64,000 bases of DNA from the NCBI GenBank assembly GCA_945879145.1, contig CAMCUZ010000001.1:1-64000 (forward strand), given 5' to 3'. The stretch comes from an uncultured Mediterranea sp. GTDB taxonomy: Bacteria > Bacteroidota > Bacteroidia > Bacteroidales > Bacteroidaceae. The position numbers and the translations under genes were made by a program. Positions 59,301 to 64,000 of this stretch are shown in pieces (positions within the stretch are counted from its first letter, which is position 1; each line of letters begins with the position of its first letter). The notes below the pieces were generated by a model. The model had not been told where the DNA came from, made no database searches, and worked only from the letters and a program-made list of their open reading frames with translations.

Positions 59301-59562
59301 CAGTGCAGGTGGCTCAACTCGTTTCTTGACTAGCTCAAGCTACCTCAACATTCAGAACATCAACTTCGGTTACACTCTGCCTTCTCGTCTGACCAAGAAG
59401 CTCGACATCAATAGTGTACGCGTTTACCTCACTGCAGAGAACGTGTTCTACTGGTCAAAGCGTCAGGGCTTCGACCCCCGTCAGTCGTTCAGCGGCGGTG
59501 CTAACGCTACCAATTACGCTCCGATGCGCACCATCTCAGGCGGTATCTCACTGAAGTTCTAA
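56344..59562 (+). CDS. SusC/RagA-family TonB-dependent transporter (right, expressed orientation)
   Basis: A 1072-aa outer-membrane transporter. Signal peptide 1-21 (cleavage after VTAQ), carboxypeptidase-regulatory-like domain ~23-95 (GVVISEEDGQPVIGASVLVK), TonB box DEVMVVAFGTAKK (~101-113), plug domain ~120-235 (PLIIVDGAPYSGDISNLNPN), and a 22-strand barrel ending in a terminal phenylalanine (ISGGISLKF). Energised import of a glycan or peptide through its SusD lid is the family role; the ligand is unknown. The 16-bp repeat covers codons 66-71. Codon choice is as biased as in the ribosomal genes, suggesting strong expression. Confidence 0.95.
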   Translation: MKRKLMLLLACLFVGIGLVTAQTQRVTGVVISEEDGQPVIGASVLVKGTQLGTITGVDGDFTLPNVPSSAKTIIVSFVGMQKAEVAISARMKVSLKPDAELLDEVMVVAFGTAKKSAFTGSAKVLGNEKLEQSQVSSVTNALAGAVPGVTLTSSNGAPGASSSIQIRGFGSLNAGNSPLIIVDGAPYSGDISNLNPNDVESMTVLKDAASNALYGARGANGVVIITTKKAKSGDAVVSFDAKWGANSNALKRYNVIKDPAQYYEMHYGALNRYYMDNGSSAEEAWQKANANLFGPAGSGGVGYNVYTIPEGEVLIGLNGKLNPNATLGRTVTYKGQDYYVTPDDWDEIGTRTGLRQEYNFSVSAANDRSSFYASLGYLENEGITENSDHKRLTARLRADYQAKKWMKIGGNMSYARFDFNSLSNNGSSTSSGNIWAFTTQLAPIYPAYIRTADGNVMVDANGINVMDYGNGKNAGMSRPWISDANPIQDVKLNTNNSEGNAFYGNGFVNFNFVEGLTITLNGTYNLDETRETYVYNPYYGQFDSTGGTVSKGHYRTYEYNLQQLINYSRTFGKHNVDVMLGHEYSDYRYYALSASKSKMFSQSNKELNGAVVDGQSAGSYKSRTNWEGYFGRLQYNYDEKYFASASLRRDASSKFHPDYRWGTFWSVGGAWLMNKENWFNVDWIQELKLKASYGIQGNDNIGTYRYTDVFDIVNSAGNVGTSFAAKGTKDITWETNGNFNVGAEFQLFKRISGSLEYYYRKTTDMLFSFSVAPSLGYSSYYDNIGDMYNTGFELDMNVNILKQKNLQWDVNFNISTLKNKITKLHPDKMVATQYTADGTEYKGYNSGSFFISEDLSIYSWYLKEFAGVDAETGESMWYKNIKDEKGNITGRETTKTYADADYYITEETTLPDAFGGFGTKINAYGFDFAINFTYQLGGKQYDNTYATFMSSPTSSAGYNFHADLLNSWTEENRNSNIPRFQWGDTYSAGGSTRFLTSSSYLNIQNINFGYTLPSRLTKKLDINSVRVYLTAENVFYWSKRQGFDPRQSFSGGANATNYAPMRTISGGISLKF
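56540..56555 (+). repeat. Right 16-bp inverted repeat (putative recombination site)
   Basis: TACCAAGTTCGGCGAA inside susC, at codons 66-71. Exact inverse of 52480-52495. Crossing over here keeps the reading frame (GTA-CCA versus ATA-CCA at the joint). Confidence 0.88.
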
Positions 59563-59589
59563 TCTATAACAGTTAAAGGAAAAAGCATT

Positions 59590-61224
59590 ATGAAAAAAGC
59601 ATTGAAAATATTCTCCCTTTTTGCAGCTACGGCCTTGCTGGCCAGCAGCTGTATCGAAGAGACGTTCCCTGAATCGGGTAGCGCTACCTCCGAGCAGGTG
59701 GGTGCTTCTTCTACGGCACTCGAAGCTGCATTGAACGGTATTCCCTCGCAGATGGCACAGGGTTACTATGTGTATGGTAGCCAGACGCACGAAACCGACA
59801 TGGCCTATCCCATGTACATGATTGCTCTGACCGAAATGCTGGGTGATATGTATCCCCTGGGTTCCAACTCCGGTTACGACTGGTACCGCAACTACAATAC
59901 GTGCGACCGTGAATTCGGTGAAAAGAGCTACTTCGCTTACCTCCCCTGGTTCACTCTCTACCGTTTCATCAAGGCAGCCAACGACGTGATTGCTGCTGTA
60001 GATTTCGAGACGGCTCCCGATAACCTGAAGGGCCTGGCCTCTGTGGCCTACGCTTGCCGCGCTTTCGACTACTACATGCTGATGGTGCTCTTTGAACCCG
60101 TAGAAACCGGTTATACCGATATCTCGGCTGTGAAGGGGTTGACTGTACCTATTGTAACTGAGGCTACTACGGGTGACGATGCCAAGCAGAATGCCCGTGC
60201 TACGCACGAAGAGATGGTGAAGTTCATCCTCTCTGACCTCGACAAGGCCGAAGCGGGTCTGGCTAACTATACGCCTTCTTCCAAGAACTTCCCCGACCTT
60301 GCTGTAGTGTATGGTATCAAGGCCAAAGTTTATCTGTGGGACGAGGATTATGCTAAGGCTGCTGAATATGCTGCTAAGGCTATTGAGACCGCTAAGGCCG
60401 ACAAGGCCGTGCCTATGACCAAGGCTCAGCTGACTGACCTAAAGACCGGCTTTAACACGGCTACTGCAGGTTGGATGTGGTACATCCACTACAGCGCTGA
60501 GACGATGGGTAACCTCTGCAACTTCACCGGCTGGATGAGTGGTGAGGCTGACTGGGGTTACAGCTCGCTGACCCTCCCTGGTATCGACCGTGCCCTCTAC
60601 GAGAAGATGTCAGACACCGACTACCGCAAGCCTCAGTTCCTGGATCCCATGAAGTATGGTTTCTACGACTACCAGACGGTTCGTGACCAGGCTTACATTG
60701 AGGAAGCTCCTGCCTATCTCTCGCTGAAGTTCCGCTGCGTAAACGGTGACTGGGAAACCTACTCAGTAGGTGCTGCCTGCGACGTTCCCGTGATGCGTAT
60801 AGAAGAGATGTACCTCATCGAGGCTGAGGCTGTAGGTGCTTCACAGGGCGTAGCTGCCGGTGTAGAGAAACTGAACAGCTTCATGAAGAACTACCGCGAC
60901 CCTGCTTACAATTACGCAGGTTCTGACCTCCGTGAGTTCCAGCTCGAAGTGTTGACCCAGATGCGAATCGAGTTCTGGGGTGAGGGTAATGCCTTCCCCT
61001 CGGCTAAGCGTCTGCGTCCCGCAATCTACCAGAACTACGCCGGTACGAATGCACCTGAGACCATCTTCAAGATTAACTTCCCGCAGGGTAAACCCAACTG
61101 GAACCTGGTGATTCCTACCTTCGAGACCCAGTCGAATCCTGTTCTGGCTGCTCAGAACAACCCCAACCCCACGGGTACCTTCAAGGCTCCTGCTGAAGAA
61201 GGCAAGTTCTGCGAGAAGAAATAA
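59590..61224 (+). CDS. SusD/RagB-family nutrient-binding lipoprotein (right operon)
   Basis: A 544-aa SusD homologue with lipobox Cys21 (LLASSC) followed by IEE. ACRAFDYYMLMVLFEPVETGY (about 156-176) belongs to the N-terminal helical part; the C-terminal part has MRIEFWGEGNAFPSAKRLRP and MRIEEMYLIEAEAVG, both typical. It is 27 nt after susC and is co-transcribed. It is clearly diverged from the left SusD, so the two systems should bind different ligands. Confidence 0.95.
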   Translation: MKKALKIFSLFAATALLASSCIEETFPESGSATSEQVGASSTALEAALNGIPSQMAQGYYVYGSQTHETDMAYPMYMIALTEMLGDMYPLGSNSGYDWYRNYNTCDREFGEKSYFAYLPWFTLYRFIKAANDVIAAVDFETAPDNLKGLASVAYACRAFDYYMLMVLFEPVETGYTDISAVKGLTVPIVTEATTGDDAKQNARATHEEMVKFILSDLDKAEAGLANYTPSSKNFPDLAVVYGIKAKVYLWDEDYAKAAEYAAKAIETAKADKAVPMTKAQLTDLKTGFNTATAGWMWYIHYSAETMGNLCNFTGWMSGEADWGYSSLTLPGIDRALYEKMSDTDYRKPQFLDPMKYGFYDYQTVRDQAYIEEAPAYLSLKFRCVNGDWETYSVGAACDVPVMRIEEMYLIEAEAVGASQGVAAGVEKLNSFMKNYRDPAYNYAGSDLREFQLEVLTQMRIEFWGEGNAFPSAKRLRPAIYQNYAGTNAPETIFKINFPQGKPNWNLVIPTFETQSNPVLAAQNNPNPTGTFKAPAEEGKFCEKK

Positions 61225-61255
61225 TATCATTCACAACCTTTATACATTATAAGAT

Positions 61256-63283
61256 ATGAAATCATTCAAGCATATATGGGGATTGGCCGTAGCCATGCTT
61301 GCTGCTACCACCCTTTATTCCTGCTCTGAGGATGAGCCTACCTATACCCCGGCTGACCCTGAAGGCGTTAAGGCTCATATCACCTTTGCAGGTAGTGAGT
61401 CGGAGACCTTCGAAGTTGAACCTGGTACTACAGGCTTCTCTCTCACGCTCCAACGTCCTGAGGACGAAGCTGCCAACGCTGAAACTGTTACCCTCACTGT
61501 AACGGGCAACCAGGGTAATGTATTCAATTGCCCCGCTACTGTAGATTTCGCTGCCGGTGAGACTACCAAGAGTTTCAATGTAACCGTCAGTGGTGCTGAA
61601 GAAGGTGTTTATTATGCCTTAAACGTGGTAGCCAATGGCAACCAGAGCGATTACACCCAAGGTCTTCGCCAGAAGAATGTATCGTTTGCTGTCATGAAGT
61701 GGGAGAGCATCGGTATGGGTTACTGGGTGGACAACATCATGTGTACTCCTTTCAGTGTAGATAAGCTGACGCTTGCTGTAGAAGTAGAAAAGGCTGTAAC
61801 TTCCACTTCTACCCGTTTCCGCTTCACGAGTCCTTATGAATCAGTGAATACCGATGTAGTACTGATTGGTGGTAAGGAGGAATATCCTGCCTATGTCGGC
61901 TATCCGTACAACGGGCCCGATGATATCTGCTCTACCGGCAACATGTTCGTGATTATCTGCGATGCTAAGGGCAATGCTAACTTGCAGGATGTAGAAATCG
62001 GTCTCGACTGGGGCCATGGTAAGGTGATTGCTGGTATGATCAAGGACGGTCAATCTTTGGGTAATGTAAGCGACGCCAAGGCTAAGGCTGGTACCTATAG
62101 TGCAGCTAAAGGTACTGTTTCATTCCCCGTTTTGACCATGTTTATGAGCATGCCTTCATGGAACACCGTAGCTTGTACTTCTGCAGCTACCCTGTATCTA
62201 GGTGATGATGCTTTCCTGAATGCTCAGGTGAAGGAAGTGGATTATGTGAACGACTTCCAGTGGAACAGCGTAGAAGGCGCTCTCGGTACCTTTGTATCTA
62301 CAGCTGCTGACGACTCTTGGATTCAAGATGTAGAGGCAGCGGTTCGCGTTTCAGATGGTGGAGTAGAAGAGGGTCTCTATCGCTTCCCCGACCTGTTCGT
62401 TGAGGGTTATCCTATCGTCTTCAATATGACGCTGGATAATGGCGCCTATATGATTTCTACTCCCAAGGTTCAGCCTACTGGTATCGTTGCTTTGGGCGGC
62501 GATATGATTTACACCGAAATCAAGAGCGGTAAGTGTGGTGAAGACATGCAGATGACGCTCAACATGGCTTTCTATACCATGGATGACAAGGGCAATAAGA
62601 AGGTGGACTTCGGCACGATGGCCGAAGAGTTCCAGTGGGGTGTAACTGGTCTGTCGGTAAATGATCTGATTGGACAGAACATGGCCAACTATGTGGGTAT
62701 CTGGAAGGCTCCTTTCATTAACCTGAAGGATGGTTCTGCAGGCAATAGCTACGTTCGAGTTACTCCGTCGGCTGATTATGAAGGTTGCCTGGTTATCGAA
62801 GGACTCTCGGCACTGGATGGTTACAATGATGCTGTAATTGCTGAGTGGAGTAATCAAACTGGTCTGGTTACTTTGGGCGCTCAGTGGGCAGAAGACCTGT
62901 CTGGTTACAACATGATCTTCATGGGCTATAATCCTTTCGAAGGCTATTACACGACAAAGAGCACGATGATAGGTGGTTTGACAAAGGACGGTATTTTTGC
63001 TTTCCTGAATAATCCAGAGAATGAAGATCCCATCCAAACCATGCGTTATTTCGCTTATCAAGATGGTGCTGTAGCAGGTGCCTTCTCTAGCTACGTTCCC
63101 TATCCGATGGAGTGGGAGTATGCTCAGGCTGCTGGTGCTCAGGGTCTCAAGGTTTCTGCTGAATTCAGCGCTGAGGTGAATGGTGTAATTAAGAAGGTTA
63201 ATCGTCAGCTTAAGTCCTCCATCAAGGGACAAGCGGTTGCTCCCCGTCAGTTGATTGGTAGCAATGTGGAAATGGTCTATTAA
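61256..63283 (+). CDS. Surface lipoprotein of the right Sus operon
   Basis: A 675-aa lipoprotein, lipobox Cys23 (LYSC) followed by SEDEP. Residues ~35-150 form a beta-sandwich-like region (TFEVEPGTTGFSLTLQRPED), followed by repeats of aromatic beta segments (MKWESIGMGYWVDN, NMANYVGIWKAPFINL, AEEFQWGVTGLSVNDL). It is a longer relative of the left protein at 47073. No catalytic motif is seen, so ligand capture at the surface is the likely job. Confidence 0.83.
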   Translation: MKSFKHIWGLAVAMLAATTLYSCSEDEPTYTPADPEGVKAHITFAGSESETFEVEPGTTGFSLTLQRPEDEAANAETVTLTVTGNQGNVFNCPATVDFAAGETTKSFNVTVSGAEEGVYYALNVVANGNQSDYTQGLRQKNVSFAVMKWESIGMGYWVDNIMCTPFSVDKLTLAVEVEKAVTSTSTRFRFTSPYESVNTDVVLIGGKEEYPAYVGYPYNGPDDICSTGNMFVIICDAKGNANLQDVEIGLDWGHGKVIAGMIKDGQSLGNVSDAKAKAGTYSAAKGTVSFPVLTMFMSMPSWNTVACTSAATLYLGDDAFLNAQVKEVDYVNDFQWNSVEGALGTFVSTAADDSWIQDVEAAVRVSDGGVEEGLYRFPDLFVEGYPIVFNMTLDNGAYMISTPKVQPTGIVALGGDMIYTEIKSGKCGEDMQMTLNMAFYTMDDKGNKKVDFGTMAEEFQWGVTGLSVNDLIGQNMANYVGIWKAPFINLKDGSAGNSYVRVTPSADYEGCLVIEGLSALDGYNDAVIAEWSNQTGLVTLGAQWAEDLSGYNMIFMGYNPFEGYYTTKSTMIGGLTKDGIFAFLNNPENEDPIQTMRYFAYQDGAVAGAFSSYVPYPMEWEYAQAAGAQGLKVSAEFSAEVNGVIKKVNRQLKSSIKGQAVAPRQLIGSNVEMVY

Positions 63284-63324
63284 TGATACCTATATCAGCT
63301 AATAGCTGATTGAATGAAATAAGA

Positions 63325-63372
63325 AAAGCGTGTGGCTTTGTTGCCCTTTGGGTATGAAGCTACACGCTTTTT
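63325..63372 (+). terminator. Terminator after the right lipoprotein gene
   Basis: Arms 63325-63338 and 63357-63370 pair over ~14 bp with one G-U; TTTTT ends the stem. The BACON gene follows on the same strand, so read-through or a separate promoter must serve it. Confidence 0.88.
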
Positions 63373-63411
63373 CGCTCTATACCTTATTATATATAATACA
63401 TTTTACCACTT

Positions 63412-64000
63412 ATGATGAAACAAAAACTATTCCTCTGTATGCTGGCGGTGATGGCATGCTTCACGGCCTGCTCCAGTGATGACCCTACCATCACCCTATT
63501 GACGAACGATGCTTCGGGTGCGCCGGTTACACAGATTGATCTTGGTCCTAACAAGGACTCAAAGGGCAGTATCGTCTTTGAGAGCTCTGACGAATGGGAG
63601 GCCAAGGCTACGCTGAGTGATGGTTCGGTGTGCGACTGGCTTACCGTAAGCCCTGCACAGGGTAAGGCTGGTAAAGTCTCTGTCTCTTTCAAGGCCAACT
63701 CATCGAACATGACGGGTGATCCCCGTACCGCTACCTTGACCCTCTATGGCGCTGGCAAGGCATTGCAGAACCTGCATGTAACCCAGGCTAAGATGGACTT
63801 CATCGAACTGGATAAGACGGAGTATTCCATTTCCGCAGAGGGGGGCGATGTCGATATCCTTTTTACCGGTAGCCTTCCTGCAAACGGGAGGGTGGGAGCT
63901 GCTTACTCCACCTCGCTGACCGGATGGGCTCAACTGGGCTGGTTGCCTACCACCCGCGGTCTGCAACATGGTGGATTGCGCGTCAAGGTGGATGCCAATC
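63412..64000 (+). CDS. BACON-domain lipoprotein, cut by window end
   Basis: At least 196 codons, open to the window edge. Lipobox Cys20 (CFTAC) followed by SSDD. Residues ~50-122 are a BACON domain (SIVFESSDEWEAKATLSDGS, then CDWLTVSPAQGKAGKVSVSF and NLHVTQAK), and a second similar unit begins at about 125 (DFIELDKTEYSISAEGGDVD). BACON domains bind carbohydrate or mucin in this phylum, or act as spacers. It is the intact paralogue of the pseudogene at 46538-46948. Either ATG (63412 or 63415) could be the start. Confidence 0.88.
   Translation, partial: MMKQKLFLCMLAVMACFTACSSDDPTITLLTNDASGAPVTQIDLGPNKDSKGSIVFESSDEWEAKATLSDGSVCDWLTVSPAQGKAGKVSVSFKANSSNMTGDPRTATLTLYGAGKALQNLHVTQAKMDFIELDKTEYSISAEGGDVDILFTGSLPANGRVGAAYSTSLTGWAQLGWLPTTRGLQHGGLRVKVDAN

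Overview
The window is a chromosomal segment of a member of the Bacteroidota, most likely a gut Bacteroidales close to Bacteroides. The reasons are promoters of the TTG-N19/21-TAnnTTTG type, start codons without Shine-Dalgarno sequences, the order tRNA-tuf-tRNA-secE-nusG, str and S10/spc/alpha operons run together with fusA directly before rpsJ, and SusC/SusD operons with acidic surface lipoproteins.

Positions 1-31.6 kb hold the core translation and transcription block, all on the + strand: three tRNAs, tuf, tRNA-Trp, secE, nusG, rplKAJL, rpoBC, a DUF3467 gene, rpsL, rpsG, fusA, and the S10-spc-alpha series from rpsJ to rplQ including secY, map, infA, rpmD and rpmJ. It looks intact. A hairpin attenuator lies between rplL and rpoB, terminators follow rpoC and rplQ, and three genes (rplW, rplF, rpmD) have clear Shine-Dalgarno sequences in a series otherwise without them.

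Positions 31.6-46.4 kb are accessory and housekeeping genes: an ECF sigma factor overlapping a probable dual-membrane-spanning anti-sigma factor, a DUF456 protein, two secreted proteins, a NahK-like sugar kinase, a decayed TolC/HlyD/MFS efflux operon in which one deletion has joined tolC to hlyD, tRNA-Lys, an AI-2E family permease, thymidine kinase, rsmI, a coiled-coil lipoprotein, a MarC-family protein and an ATPase. A large nested palindrome sits at 35556-35647.

Positions 46.5-64 kb hold the most interesting part. Two paralogous operons point away from each other, each with the order susC, susD, beta-sandwich lipoprotein, BACON lipoprotein. The right copy is complete up to the window edge. 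The left susC lacks its start codon, signal peptide and first ~66 codons, and an in-frame stop lies just upstream. The point where the two susC genes stop matching is a perfect 16-bp inverted repeat (52480-52495 and 56540-56555). Between the repeats lie a tyrosine recombinase, a DUF234-type ATPase, and the only recognisable susC promoter and 5' end. Inversion of this ~4-kb segment would place the promoter and signal peptide in frame on the left susC and silence the right one. I read this as a phase-variable switch choosing between two SusC/SusD nutrient-uptake systems. The left operon's BACON gene is a pseudogene.
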